Shown: piece by piece, positions 46,159 to 58,229 of the stretch
Position numbering within the stretch: the first letter of the stretch is position 1
Layout of the letters: every line of letters begins with the position of its first letter
NCBI GenBank assembly: GCA_030765065.1
Contig: CM060978.1
Coordinates: 114,309,692-114,373,691, forward strand
DNA length: 64,000 nucleotides
Direction: 5' to 3'
From: Deroplatys truncata
Lineage: Eukaryota > Arthropoda > Insecta > Mantodea > Mantidae
Program-made: the position numbers and the translations under genes
Notes under the pieces: model-generated
Told to the model about the DNA's origin: nothing
The model's database searches: none
What the model saw: only the letters and a program-made list of their open reading frames with translations

Positions 46159-46841
46159 CTGTAAAAGACATTTCTGCATTATTAAATATCAGCACAGCTA
46201 TTCCATTATTCATTTGTAAAAAACATGCTACAAAATTTGGTTTTACACAAAAACTTTACAGAGGAATTATGCTGAAGAATACATTAATGTTTCACAATTT
46301 GACATTTTTACTTGTGAGGTTTGAAACTTATTGAGCCTCCATTATACAATGGTCTTCCTTTACATTACAATTAAATTTTGGAACTGCATCTTTATCAAGG
46401 AGAGTAGGTGAATGTAAAAGCAGAATAAAACATGGCTGGCATTGACATGACAGTTAACATGGTGTTGCAAAAACATCACAGTAGAACCTGCTTCTCCAAA
46501 ATGAAAGGATGGATATCACTTTGGATATGCAATGTTTTGATAAACCATGAATTCCAGAAATTCTTATCATATTAAAATTGGTGAGTGAACAAAAATTTAT
46601 CACTATAATGTTCTACTCTTTTTAAATACTTCTAGTTAAATATTTCAGTATCTTCTTTCTTTGAATATTTACTGTTTTGATTTGTTTCCTTGCTGCCATC
46701 TCTCACCAATGGTTTAATAGCAGAACATATGCTGGTAATACTAGATGATGTAGCAATACCATTATCTACCACAATATCTTGGAGGATTTCATTACTTTCT
46801 ATTCTTCTTTCTACCCAAGTTTGTTTTAGCATCAGATATCT
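46159..46841. other. Khc intron sequence, no gene seen
   Basis: A short minus ORF at 46632-46832 has no recognised similarity. Otherwise AT-rich. Confidence 0.45.
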
Positions 46842-47075
46842 ATGTTGCTTGCCATTTTACTTGTCCGTTACTGTATTATGAATGGTAATAAAAATGTTGA
46901 AATGTTTAAAATTGTACGTAAATTACAATTCTCATTAGAATCCTGGATTAGAGGTGACTTTACTCATTTGTCTAGCAAAGGAATTATGCCGTACAACAAA
47001 CTGCCACACTCAATCAACAGGTTATATCTTTGAAGTCTTTTAAGTGAAAATTAAATAAATTACATGCATGAACAC
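46842..47075 (+). pseudogene. Possible LINE C-terminal fragment
   Basis: DFTHLSSKGIMPYNKLPHSI, then INRL, a stop and FK-KLNKLHA, resembles the G...YN.LP..IK.L..F+.KLK ending of jockey/CR1-like proteins. It is short and tentative. Confidence 0.35.
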
Positions 47076-47574
47076 TACTTCTCTAACATACAGAAATGCT
47101 TAGGAAGTAGTTAACTTTCACTTGTCATTACAATAAATATTTCAAAACACATGGCAAGCACATATAGTGTATTTAAAACTCACCTCATGCATATAATTAT
47201 AGTTTGAAATTTGTGTGTATATATAAGTTATATTTGAAATTGACATGTATAATATCAATGTAGTTTGATTAAATACATGAAATAAATAATGAAATGAAAC
47301 AAAACTTAAAGAACAGCTTATCTGATCAATAAGAAGTAAAACTGCTCCATAGGCATAGAGAAATTTTGAGCAATATATGATACCATGAAATATGGTAACA
47401 AGCAAAACCATTTCAACATCTCCAATAACATAACTAAGGTCACATTTTATCTTTAATAAGAAATAAATTCATAGACTGCTGCATAATAGATGGTCAATAT
47501 TTAGAAACTCTATATAGGACACAGAAATTTGAGAGCCAAGAAAGGATACAAAAATGATACAAAAGACTACTTAC
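47076..47574. other. Khc intron sequence, no feature seen
   Basis: AT-rich, nothing recognised. Confidence 0.5.
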
Positions 47575-47781
47575 CTGTTTTTGCATGAGTTCTTCAGTGA
47601 GATTTTCATATTCCTTGTTCTTTGTTTCCACTTCCTGAGATTTCTGATCATAATTTACAGCAAGTTCTTCAAGGGCTTGAAGCACTTCCTTTACTTCCTC
47701 TTTTGCACTTTCATTCTCCTGTTGGATCCTGTTCATTTCCTGTTGTAACAGTTCATAATCTCGTCGTGTTGATGCAATAAG
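47575..47781 (-). CDS. Khc: Khc exon: stalk coiled coil (ASTRRD segment)
   Basis: This exon has 207 bases (69 codons), phase 0, with acceptor TTGCAG and donor CAG|GTAAGT. It reads [20 protein letters not shown] and continues through [20 protein letters not shown] and [15 protein letters not shown]. Heptad periodicity and close identity with KIF5 stalk residues mark it as coil 1. There are no stops, frameshifts or unusual residues. A copy of the dispersed family-A repeat sits about 160 bp upstream, in the preceding intron. Confidence 0.97.
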
Positions 47782-47940
47782 CTGCAATGACAAACAATGC
47801 TTAAGATACTGTCATTTTGATTTACTGTTAATTTCAATGTTAAGCTAATCATTAACAGATATGATTACTTCAGTTTTATAGCACATAAAAACAAATTGAA
47901 TGTGTTTTGCATGGTTTGCAATAGTGCTTTTAAATTTTTT

Positions 47941-48763
47941 TACTTTCTCTACTACGTATAGTAACTAGGGGAAGTATTGTATTCCACCCAAAAATTCAAT
48001 ACCGAGATTTCACCGGAAATACATGTTTTGAGACCCCCTGAATCCAAAAAAAAGCATTTTTGGAAACATGTCCGTGTGTGTGTCTGTGAACATCATAACT
48101 CAGAAACGGACAGTCAGATAAACACCAAACTTGGTATTTAGGTTCAGTATCTTCCAGAGATGGGACACAAAGGTTTTCAAGAAAATCCCCCCACCCCAGA
48201 TTACCCTTTACATGGAACATTTTTAGAAAATTTTAATTTTCTCAAAAATGGCTAATGATTTTGTTTAAAATATCATACGTTTAAGATATTTTCATGACAA
48301 ATGAAATGCATATCTCGAATTTTCTGGGAATGTCTCCAAAAGTATTCTTCATATGAACAACTTTTGTATAACTGGTAAACCATAAGAGATAGACAAAATT
48401 TTACTACACAAAAAATGTAGATCACGTTAAACTACACAATTTATGTCATACATTTTTTTTGTTGAGTGAACCATTTTTGAGATATTGCTTGTTACTCCCT
48501 TAAATTTTCCAATACTTATACTTTTTCTCAAATGGGTATTTGTTATTCATTTTTTTTTATGTACAGGACATGCAAAGAGAATGGAATGCGCCACATAGCA
48601 ACCAGCTCTTAAAAGATTCGACTATCGCTTAAAGCCTACCATATTCCCCTTGCATCTACAAGAAAATTAGCAATAAGATTAACATGAAGCATATGGAGAA
48701 TAAGCGTTTGTAAAAATAGTTTGTACAAGAGTAGAGAAAGTCATGTGAGTGTAACATAACAGA
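47941..48763 (+). repeat. Family-A dispersed repeat, copy 5
   Basis: This full copy runs from TACTTTCTCTACTACGTATA to GTGTAACATAACAGAT, with a shorter GT tract (48,073-48,086) than the other copies. It is set in T-rich flanks. Confidence 0.9.
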
Positions 48764-49435
48764 TTTTTATTTCTTACACTGAAATAACTGAACAAATATT
48801 TGGAAACATTGGTATCCAATGAGGAAGTAAAATAGGCATTATATATGGAAAGCAAGTAACAAAACAGTTCTAAATGTGTTTCTTTTCTTCCCTTCCACTG
48901 AAAAATGAAATGTGAACACACCAATAAATTAGTTCAGAGCTTACAGCATCAAACATCACTATCATTTTACCAACATGGGTAACTGAGGTTTTTAAGGTAT
49001 GGGCTCATGAACGGGGGTCTATGGCTCAAATTTCACCAGGACTGTCTTTCCCGACTTAAGTTTTTCCAGGTTTTCCTCAGTTCTCCAATTGGCAAATGTC
49101 GGGGAGGTACGGTAAATATAGGCTTGGAATGTTTCCTTCACAGTTTTCTTTCCCAATTAATATTTCATTTCATGCATCATCAGTATCCACTGCCTGTAAG
49201 CAGTAAGAAAGGGCATTAAAACTACTGAAGTAGGAGGGGGGAAAAAAAAAAACCCACTGATTTTAAATGTTGTTATATGTTTCATCATTCATACTGTCAT
49301 TCTGAAGGACAAATTCTTACTGAGTGCTGGAGGGCATCTGTGAAAGAAAGCTCTGTCACCTGCAAGTGTCACATGAACGTTTTAGCAAGATCCTTTGACA
49401 ATAGTTCAAAGCTGATAATTTTATATTCAATATTT
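48764..49435. other. Khc intron; possible old repeat at 49.0-49.2 kb
   Basis: 48,990-49,170 is less AT-rich and carries CCAGGTTTTCCTCAGTTCTC, then GCAAATGTCGGGGAGGTACG. This resembles TTTTCC...GCAAATGCCGGGATGGTACC-type sequences found in many insect LINE 3' ends. No coding was seen. Confidence 0.3.
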
Positions 49436-49720
49436 TCAAATTAGGATACTTTTCCAAGCTGAGAGTTCATTTTTATCTGAAATGTGTGTTAGAAATTCTG
49501 ATGCAGGTTTATGCCCTCTGTCCAAAAATGTTCTGCTACCGTTGCTTATATTTAACCATACACTCTTAAGATAAAATGCTACAATGGTGTTAAAAATGTC
49601 AAATGTAATTACAACAAAACTCCCAACTTGTATAAGATGCAAAAAGGCAGACAAGAGGGCAAGTCATTTCCTTTGTGACTGCGAGCCACCTGCAGGTTAC
49701 AGGATTAAACACTTCAACCA
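49436..49720 (-). pseudogene. Possible Penelope-like tail fragment
   Basis: Minus strand: SNGSRTFLDRGHKPASEFLT, then HISDKNELSAWKSILI. The pattern H.....F.........LSAWK...I matches the GIY-YIG end seen at 19.3 and 33.5 kb, but it is a single, short and frame-broken stretch. Confidence 0.35.
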
Positions 49721-50641
49721 TGAATTTATGCGACTGCATGAACTTAATAAGGATCAGTAAGAAAGCAGCCTCCATTATAAAGAATGTGGGAATTCCAAGA
49801 GACTAGAAAATAAAGGGGTGCACAATGGATCAGTAATGGTTGAAGTGCCTAGGGCTTCAATAATCCACCCCTTCTAAAGCTGAACTTGACAAAATATAAA
49901 GTTTTACTGGAAATGTTACATTAATCTTAAATTTGAAGTTTATTAGCAAGTTTTGTTGTGATTGCTTTCTCGTACACGCCTGCAAATTTTCTGAATTTTT
50001 TTAATTATGACTTCTGCAGGTATTAAATTTTTACAAATTTTGAATTTCAATTTGGTTTTGATGCAGTAATTAATTCTTAATACAGATTTTGATATTACTG
50101 TTATCACCATTAATTTATATTATTTTGATTTTCAGCATTTGAAATGGTTCAGTTTTATATTTAGACAACAGTTTGTTTTTTGGGTGAATCTCACTGAATA
50201 CTAATGTTCAGCAATACAGTCTGATTCTTCCTTTCTTACATATACTGTATCATTTGTTCTTCTCCTCCAACTTAAATCAGTAATTCATTCTATTTCCTTT
50301 GTTTCATATAATGTATCAAAATTTCATGCAACAGATTCTCCTTGGATGCCAGAATTCCTAGTAAAACAGGATTTTTTCTAGCCAGACATTTGTCAAAGTT
50401 TCTGAAGCTGAAGTACTATGCCGAGTTCATTTTAGGCTACAATAAAGACAAATTTGCAGAAAATGCAATAAACAAATAAAAAAATAAAGCTAATAATGCT
50501 TTCATTGTTTACTGCACATTGCTGCTGACACACTTACAAGGATTTCTGCATGACATCTTTTGAAGATAAATAAAACATATGGAAGACAAACTTTGCTAGA
50601 GAGGGGAACAATGTTGTCCGCCTCCACGTGGATAACGCTAA
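49721..50641. other. Khc intron sequence, no gene seen
   Basis: AT-rich, nothing recognised before the LINE at 50,642. Confidence 0.45.
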
Positions 50642-52673
50642 ATGGACTACAACACAGGCATGCTTCCCAAGCCAAAACAATTAAAAGAAGAGCATTTCTT
50701 AGTGCTATTTTGGAATGCCGGTAGAATGAACCAAAATAAAGAAACCATGATAGACAATCTTTTAAGAGACAATGACATAGATGCATTCATCATAGCTGAA
50801 GAAAATATAGATCAACAAAAGGAAAAGTTCTATCAATTTCCAAAATATAACACAAATATATTAGAAAAACACAGACAGATAGCAAATGGCATATTTGCTG
50901 GCATTAAACAATGCATAAATGGAAAATTTGAAATTATAAAAGAAATGAACCAAGATGACACTTCTGAAATAATAAGGATAACAGCTTGTAAACAAAAACA
51001 TAAATTTAAAATCTATGGTATTTACAGCCCACCTAATAACAATACCTCAACTTGGACATAATTGATATTGACAATAAAACAATCATAATTGGTGATCTCA
51101 ATGGACATTCTCCAAGATAGGGCTATAGTGACAACAATAAAGCTGGTGAAATTATTGAAGAATTTGTAGACTCCAAATTAAAAAGTAATTGAAGATAGTG
51201 GTAGTGGACATAGACCCATAATAACAAAAACAGATCTAAATCATCAACTGCCTATAGCAAAGGGAAAAATAAGGCCCAAATGGAATTTCAAAAAGGCACA
51301 CTGGGAAGAATATAAAACAATAACAAACAAACTTTTCAAAGAAATTAAAATGGAACAAAACATAAACAAAGTAGTGAAAGAAAACTAAATGCCATAATTC
51401 TAAAAGCGGCAAAATAATATATCGCAAGAGGGAAAATTCATAGATACAAACCCTTCTGGAATGAACAGTTAGCACAACTCAAATCAAAACGAGATAAAAC
51501 TAGAGAAAAAGCAGAAAGGACACAACACAAAGTAGATGTTATAGAATGGCGAAAAGCAAATGCACAGTTAAAACAGGCTATAAAACTGTCAAAGAAACAG
51601 AGCTTTGAAGAATTTATAAACGGACTAGACTATAGAACAAATAGTACTAAGGTACATAATTACATTACACAAATAAATAGAGAAAACCAACAAAATCAGC
51701 CATTAAATGTCGATAATAAAGAAATATATGATGATAACCTTATAGCAGAAAAATTAGCAACACACTATTAAAACTAGCACTCCATTAAATTAAATTAAAT
51801 TAAAAAAAAAAAACAGAATAAATACTTAAGAAATAGCAACCTCGAAGGTACGTCTAACTTTCAAAATATCTTTAATGAGCCATTCATACTCCCAGAAATA
51901 AAGCAAGTAATAAGGACACTAAAAAATAAAAGGAGTCCTGATCCTGATAACATACATCCAGAGCTGCTCAAGAATTTAGGACATGAAGCGCTCCATACTT
52001 TATTAAAAATTTTCAATAAAATCTGGACAACCAGAAATAACATACCAACACTGTGGAAAAAAGCAAAAATTATACCCATTAAGAAGAAAGGAAAACCAAC
52101 TCAAATGAAGATAGCTATAGACCGATATCCTTAACATCAAACATAGAAAAACTCTTAGAAAGAATGGTAGCTACAAAACTGACATACTATCTAGAAACAC
52201 AAAATCTATTAGTCCCTGAACAAGCTGGATTTAGGAAGGACAGCTCAGCAATACACCAGGTTGTAAGACTCACACAGGACATTAAAGAAAATTTCAATAA
52301 TAATATGACTACACTAGCACTGTTTGTTGACTTCAAAGATGCATTTAACACAATATGGCGAGAAATGCTACTATACAAAATGACATATGGCACATCAGGC
52401 CACATGCTAAATTGGTTTCAAAGCTTTCTATCTCAAAGATGGTTTGCAGTACAATACAAAACAGCCACATCTAAATGGAAACAAACGAGAGTTGGACTAC
52501 CTCAAGAGTCTGTTACAAGTGCTATTCTGTTCAAACATATATATATATATAGTGCACTCTCTGAAGAAGATGTCCTGAACAAACAACATCTCGCCAAATG
52601 CAAAGGCCTTAAAAGTGATAACTTACAGACTTTATATTGGGAAGCCAGAGGGAAAATGATGCAGATCAATTAA
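50642..52673 (+). pseudogene. Jockey/RTE-type LINE relic: endonuclease + partial RT + zinc end
   Basis: In order: an AP-type endonuclease (50642-51061) with FLVLFWNAGRMNQNKE, FIIAEENIDQQKE and KIYGIYSPPNN; RPIITKTDLNHQ; the linker KAHWEEYKTI; FILPEIKQVIRTLKNKRSPD and IHPELLKNLG; and RT motifs LVPEQAGFRKDSSAIHQVV and LALFVDFKDAFNTIWREML, ending at VGLPQESVTSAILF. There an (AT)n tract (52,539-52,551) joins it directly to the C-terminal piece ALSEEDVLNKQHLAKCKGL. The RT catalytic YADD part is therefore deleted. Stops at 51,059, 51,386 and elsewhere also break it. Confidence 0.82.
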
Positions 52674-53000
52674 TCCCCAATGCCACTGGTGAACAACAAC
52701 TACTTTGCTAGAGAAAAATATTCTACCAGAATATGGTTTGGGTGCCATGGATCAGACAGAACTCTGAACTCTGTTGCAATTGCTTTTAAAACCCAGGCCT
52801 CTGTCGGTTGGACCATTTTGGCATTTTATGAACACAATACGCTTTGGATTACATATTGGCACCAAAAGGGCTAATGTATTTAAAATGCTCTTTTGCTTTC
52901 ATGCTCAATCATCTTTTAGTTATTCCAATGTGTATCTTGTAAACAAGGCCAATTTCATTTGTACATTTTTTATTTTTCTGTAGTTCGAGAACAGCTTTTT
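52674..53000. other. Khc intron sequence between LINE and repeat
   Basis: No feature recognised. Confidence 0.4.
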
Positions 53001-53903
53001 ATTTTCTCTACTACGTATAGTAAGTAGGGGAAGTATTGTATTCCACCCAAAATTTCGATAACGAGATTTCACCGGAAATACATGTTTTGAGACCCCCTGA
53101 ATCAAAAAAAAATTTTTTTGGAAACATGTCCGTGTGTGTGTCTGTCTGTGTGTGTGTCTGTGAACAGCATAAGTCAAAAACGAACAGTCGGATAAACACT
53201 AAACTTGGTATTTAGGTTCAGTATCTTCCAAGGATGCGACACGAAGGTTTTCAAGAAAATCCCCCCACCCCAGAGTACCCTTTATATGGAAGATTTTTTG
53301 AAAATTTTAATTTTCTCAAAAATGGTTCTAACGATTTTGATTAAAATATCGTATGTTTAAGATATTTGTATGACAAATAAAATGTATATCTTGAATTTTC
53401 TGGGAAGTCTCCAAAAGTATTCTTCATTGTGAACGACTTTTGCATAACTGGTAAACCATAAGAGATAGACAAAATTTTACTACACAAAAAATGCAGATTG
53501 CATTAACATACACAATTTATGTCATATACATTTTTGTTCTTGAGTGAACCATTTTCGAGATATTACTTGTTATTCCCTTAAATTTTTCAATACTTATTTT
53601 CTGAAATGGGAATTCGTTATTCATTTTTTTGTCTTGTATATGCAAAGAATATTAATCTGTGGCAAAGGGAATGGTGCTGCATCTAGCAACCAGCTATTAA
53701 GAAATATGTATGTGCTTAAAGGCTACTGTATTTCTATATTGCCCTTGTAAATATATATTCCCCTTACACCTACAAGAAAATTAGCAATAAGATAGACTCT
53801 GCAAATGTTTATCTCGATTAACATGAAGTAGATGGAGAATAAGCGTTTGTATAAATAGTTTGTACAAGAGTAGAGAAAGTCATGTGAGTGTAACACATCA
53901 GAT
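53001..53903 (+). repeat. Family-A dispersed repeat, copy 6
   Basis: This copy runs from TTTTCTCTACTACGTATAGT to GTGTAACACATCAGAT. It is the longest copy, with extra sequence at 53,655-53,760 relative to the others. Confidence 0.9.
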
Positions 53904-54138
53904 TGTGTTTTTGAGTTTAATAAATGCTTAATGTAGAACATAATTATATACAGCTAAAGTGATGCAAAAAGATTTGAAAACAATTACTTTTCCTTCCAAA
54001 TATGTTATGAGCTAAAGTATGGAGAATTAATATTTGAAGTGTCTAGTCTTCTTTATAACCTTCTCCTAAGTAAAGTTCTGTCTACAATGATTTTATAATA
54101 GATTCTATAATTTGATGTATGTGCACAAAATTACTTGC

Positions 54139-54387
54139 CTCTTCCTGTTCTAACATCTGCTCCTTTAGTTTCTCAACAAACTGGCTCTGCTGATTTATCT
54201 CCTCATCCTTCTCATCCAGCTGCTGGTACAACCTCTCACGCTCTTCCTCCAGTTTCTGCCTTTCTTCATTGGAGAGTGAGCCCATCATGATTCCACCTCC
54301 AGGTGTAGCTGGTACTGGGCCCAACACCACCTCTTTCTTTACTTCTGGTACTGTTGTTCCAACTGGCGTCACAGCTTCCAGAGGCTC
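54139..54387 (-). CDS. Khc: Khc exon: hinge 1 and start of stalk coil
   Basis: This exon has 249 bases, exactly 83 codons, phase 0 at both ends. The first 40 residues are Pro/Gly/Val-rich ([21 protein letters not shown]). They form the flexible and poorly conserved hinge between neck and stalk. Next comes [20 protein letters not shown] and [18 protein letters not shown], which match the well-conserved start of the KIF5 stalk. The exon ends in LEQEE. The next exon opens with LIASTRRD, which gives the family sequence QEE-L-ASTRRD. The donor on the minus strand is GAG|GCAAGT, so this intron starts with GC instead of GT. The nearest GT, four bases further on, would shift the frame. Confidence 0.97.
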
Positions 54388-55025
54388 CTGTAATCATTCA
54401 TTTCATTTACAACCTCATCCAAAATCATGTGTAATCTTTTAATGAACTTTCATAGTAATGGTCGGCAACAATTAAGCCCTTTTTCTGTATCCAGCAACCT
54501 ACACTTCTCTGTTCATCTACAAAGAGCAATGTTGATAAGTGCTGATGAGAAGATTTTCCACTATTGTGAGCATGGGATATTAAACTAACATATTTTATAA
54601 ATGTGCAACAATCTTCAAATTAGAACCAGAACAACAATTTTTACAATAAATTTCATCTAATACCCTTTACTTTTACATAAAACATATTTTTATGTAAATG
54701 TATTAATCACATTTGGCATTTCATCCATGAAAGTTAAATTTTAAAAATGGATGAACAATTTCTGTAGTTTTTGGATAGCGTAACTTCCTACTGTTGTTCC
54801 TGTATTTCACTTTTAACTGCTTAAAGGTTAAAGAGGATTTCAACTAATTATTGTTGCTTATGTAATTCCACATTTCATATGGGCTATGAGAGAAGAGGAA
54901 AATTCAGTAATCTAAATTAATAGTACTACCCCCCTTCCCACCAAAAAAACCTGAAGATATTGTTTCTCATCAAATTTTACTATGCTTCAACAATAAGCAG
55001 CTCATTAACTTTGCTTGGTACCAAC
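54388..55025. other. Khc intron sequence, no feature seen
   Basis: AT-rich intron of 638 bp between two Khc exons. Nothing recognised. Confidence 0.6.
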
Positions 55026-55212
55026 CTGGAGATTCACTTGCTCCTCTAAATTCACAGTTTCTCCAGATCGCCACCTGCTGAGTTCCAGCTCAAGTTTTTC
55101 CAATTTGCCTTTAAGCCGTGCTACTTTCTCTTTCTCCTTCTCATACCGTCTCTTCCATTCTTCTGCTGTCAATTCCTCATTCACACACACAACGTTCTTA
55201 ATCGTCTTGGCT
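55026..55212 (-). CDS. Khc: Khc exon: end of motor domain, neck linker and neck coil
   Basis: This exon has 187 bases: one base finishing a codon from the previous exon, then 62 codons. It starts with AKTIKN, the conserved end of the kinesin-1 motor core (RAKTIKN), then [20 protein letters not shown], which is the neck linker and first neck heptads. The neck coil continues with [18 protein letters not shown]. In KIF5 the neck linker docks on the motor to drive stepping, and the neck coil starts dimerisation. The acceptor reads ATTGCAG and the donor CAG|GTTGGT. No exon coding the upstream motor (P-loop, switch I and II) was found between here and 64,000, so the preceding intron is longer than 8.7 kb. 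Confidence 0.97.
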
Positions 55213-55770
55213 CTGCAATAGAAACATTCAGTTGCATAAGGCAATTCACAGCAAAAATCAAAGCTTTATATGGTTATCATATAATCGACCAACAAAACAG
55301 TCCTAAACTTTTATGCAATAACACAATATGAATATAAGAAGCATGAATTTCCTAGCAACATTTGAATTCTTGACAAGATAAAACTGGAAAATGTATCCCT
55401 CATTCCCTTATATAGTGACCAATTAATACCATAGATTTTGTATATATATCTTGTTTTTATTTAATTTTTGAAGAAAGTTTGATTCTTTAAATACTGAGTA
55501 AAGGTACAATTAAAATTTTGTTGCTGGATGAAAAATGTTGAACTCCCACTGCTGCCACTTTTTGGGAAACAATGTCAATATCAACGAAGTTTGCTCTCTT
55601 CGGGAATCCACTCTTGCTTTGTTATGCATTCTGACATATATTAATGCATTGCACCATTTCTTGAGCAAATAAGTGTAATACAAGAAGTTCAAGCTGTATA
55701 ATTCTGATCCATTACTGCAATTTATTCACTGAACTTTGGTAAACCATTGGCATGATAAAAATATTGATAT
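55213..55770. other. Khc intron sequence, no feature seen
   Basis: AT-rich. Checked on the minus strand for a motor-domain exon; none seen. Confidence 0.5.
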
Positions 55771-57165
55771 ATTTCTGCTGTTGTGTGCGAAATAAGCAGT
55801 TGATGTCAAGGCAGCAGGGTATAAAACTGAGCTACCATAGCTATTTGCCAAATGCTGCCAAAGCTACTCTGAAGCACAGTATGAGGACATGCTGCAGATC
55901 CAGGAGTATGAGAACCTCCTCAGAAGCACAATGCTAGCTTGTACCATTCTCTGGAGTTAAACCTGGTTCAATCTACACATCATCAAGGCGCCATAAAACA
56001 CTATAGAGAGGGGATATTTGTGCAGGAAATTCCGGAGCAGATAGAGAATGCTGACTGCTCAGAAGCTGCAATAATTCTGTTAACATCATTAAAACTGAAA
56101 ACGGATGGCTTTTCTGCTTCCAATAGGTGGCTTGACAGATTTAAGAAATTACACACTTTACGTTTAATACCATATGCAGTGAGAGTGCAAAACCAAATGA
56201 TGGCACTGTAGCTAACTGGAAAAATGAAGCTCTACCTCAGCTTCTCAACGGCTAACATCCAAAGGTCATCTTCAATGATGACAAAATGTAATATTCTTCA
56301 ATAAGCTTCCAAATAAAAAAGCAAAACATATTATGTAATATGTTTTTTGGGCGAAAAAAAAAACAACCAGCCACATACAGCACTAACAGCAGCAAGAAAC
56401 TTCCCCTCCTAATTGTGAAAAATATATATAAAACACACGCACACTTCAGTGCAATTATGACTCTCAGAAAAATTCTCGAATGACTACCATAACATTAGTA
56501 ACATTTTTGCATTGTATGGACTCTATAATGGGTTCCAAAGAAAGAAAGATTTCTTGGTAAAAGATGGGGCATCTGCAGATATAAGTTTTTGAGAAACATT
56601 AAAGTTATCTTTTTTCTGGTAAGTTGCACCAGTCTGCAGCCTCTGGATTTGGGAATAGTCCATTTCTTAAAGGCCAAATATAGAAAATCCTTGGTGCAGA
56701 CATATTCTTTATGGAAAGAAAATAAGCACTGAAATTGAATATACTACAGGCAATGCATATGTTTGCACCAGCATGGCAACAGGTAACACATGCTACCATA
56801 TGAAACACCATCTGTAAGCTGGTTTTGGTGCCTCTACTGAAGAAAGTGAGGGGGAGGAAGGAGAAATCATGTAAGAAGACTGGAAGGTGCTCCAGAAGGA
56901 CACAAACATAACATTTCAAGAATTTGTGAACTTTGATGATGAAATTCCCTTCAGCAACACACTAGTATCTTGCAGACATTTGCAATAATGTGTTGCGGCA
57001 GGAGAGCAGGAACAAGAGGAGGAATCAGTGCCACCAGCATTTGCAACTGCAGTAAGAAGTTATCTCTGCTCCCTCAATGTTGATGAAGGGCTAATATACA
57101 TCAACCACACTGAACAGATGCTTTTCAGAATGGGGCATCAGGTAAGAGGAAGCAAACTACACTGC
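55771..57165 (+). pseudogene. Tigger/pogo-type transposase relic B
   Basis: Readable through many breaks: LLTSLKLKTDGFSASNRWLD and RFKKLHTLRLIPYAV (the SNGWLDRFKKRH motif), NWKNEALPQLLNGXHPKVIF then NDDKM (weak IFNADET site), MGSKERKI, IFLPGKLHQSLQPLDLGIVH in another frame, ILQAMHMFAPAWQQVTHATI and ITFQEFVNFDDEIPFS. The end is QEQEEESVPPAFATAVRSYL, then LNVDEGLIYINHTEQMLF. Order and spacing fit a full-length but very old Tigger copy. It differs clearly from relic A. Confidence 0.72.
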
Positions 57166-57729
57166 TGAACCATTTAAAAAGTGAAGGTTAATATCTCATT
57201 TTGATGTCTTGTAATTTTGAAGAATCAGCCTGCAAGCACCTTAATGTTAAAAAAATATACTGGCCCCCTCGTAATTTTATTTGTTGCGGGTGAACTCACA
57301 TGGAGTCATTCCAGTTATGTAAACATTAGTTATTTTGGGCAGTTCTGTATATAGTTTGTAAAACACCATTTACTCTAGTTTGTACATAATTTATAATTTG
57401 TATTTTGCCCTTACAGTGTATCATATTTTAATTATAGCTATAATAGTTTGGCGAACCTTTTGCTAGTTTTTAAAATGCTTAATTTTTTTAAATTTAGTTT
57501 AAATACAGTTTGTATATACAATTGAACCTGACTTATACAATATTCATTTCTACATTTTTGCAGATATTCAAATCTTTTAGGCACAAAACTTTGTCCATTA
57601 ATATTTAGCTCAATTATGCATTTTTTGGTTATACATTTTCTCATTAATATGTGCATTTTTGTGATGCCCATGTATGGAATATATTAATTTGCTTACTCAT
57701 TTATACGTTATGTTTAAGTTTAAGACATA
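57166..57729. other. Khc intron sequence, no feature seen
   Basis: AT-rich, nothing recognised. Confidence 0.45.
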
Positions 57730-57916
57730 CGCTGGTGCGCAAAACCTAAGGACGAAAGTAATCTTCGCATGCTGTGACACTGCCAAGTAACATAGCTCGA
57801 TGAAACTTGAATCATACATAGAGGGAACTGCTATGGTATGCTACAGTAGGCAACTAAACTAAATATGCAATGAGACGAACAGAAATGCCACTTTTATTCA
57901 TAGACCATAAGCTACA

Positions 57917-58134
57917 TGATGATGATGATGATGATGATGATGAATTAGGGTTAAGGGCGCTAAACAGCTAAGGTCATCAGCGCCCTTACAAAGTAAAAAA
58001 AGATAAAATCCAAAAACTAAAACACGGGACAGAAACCCGCTTAGTCTCAAACAATAAAAACCACCATATCAAAGTATAAAAACAAGCAGACTAAAAACAG
58101 GGTAGATAAAACAATAAAAGCTTAAACTATGTGT
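57917..58134 (-). mobile_element. Short LINE/SINE 3' tail with (ATC)n end, 11-bp target duplication
   Basis: The insert is bounded by CATAAGCTACA at 57906-57916 and 58135-58145. On the minus strand it ends GGGCGCTGATGACCTTAGCT, then TTAGCGCCCTTAACCCTAAT, then (ATC)n of about 8 units. A microsatellite 3' tail plus a target duplication of this length is usual for non-LTR retroposition. No coding. Confidence 0.8.
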
Positions 58135-58229
58135 CATAAGCTACACTAAAGTCAATACGACATATGATGGCTCTCTAGATTTACAGAAACAGATACATGG
58201 TGCTTAAAAGGGTGTATGATCACTACAGA

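Larger units (their letters stand above)
7521..55212 (-). other. Khc: Kinesin heavy chain gene span (11 internal exons, partial)
   Basis: This is the part of the kinesin-1 heavy chain gene that lies in the window. Kinesin-1 is a plus-end-directed microtubule motor. Two heavy chains dimerise through the stalk and carry cargo through light chains and the tail. The eleven exons join in one open frame and follow KIF5/Khc order: motor end and neck, hinge, stalk coiled coils, conserved cargo-binding tail, then the IAK region. Splice ends read GT-AG, except for a GC donor after the exon at 54,139-54,387. Exons, right to left: 55026-55212, 54139-54387, 47575-47781, 46012-46158, 45766-45906, 43638-43806, 37952-38126, 22838-22939, 15828-15960, 12828-13016, 7521-7656. 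The catalytic motor exons lie beyond 64,000 and the last coding exon lies left of position 1 or was not recognised. Coordinates come from reading splice sites by eye. Confidence 0.96.
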
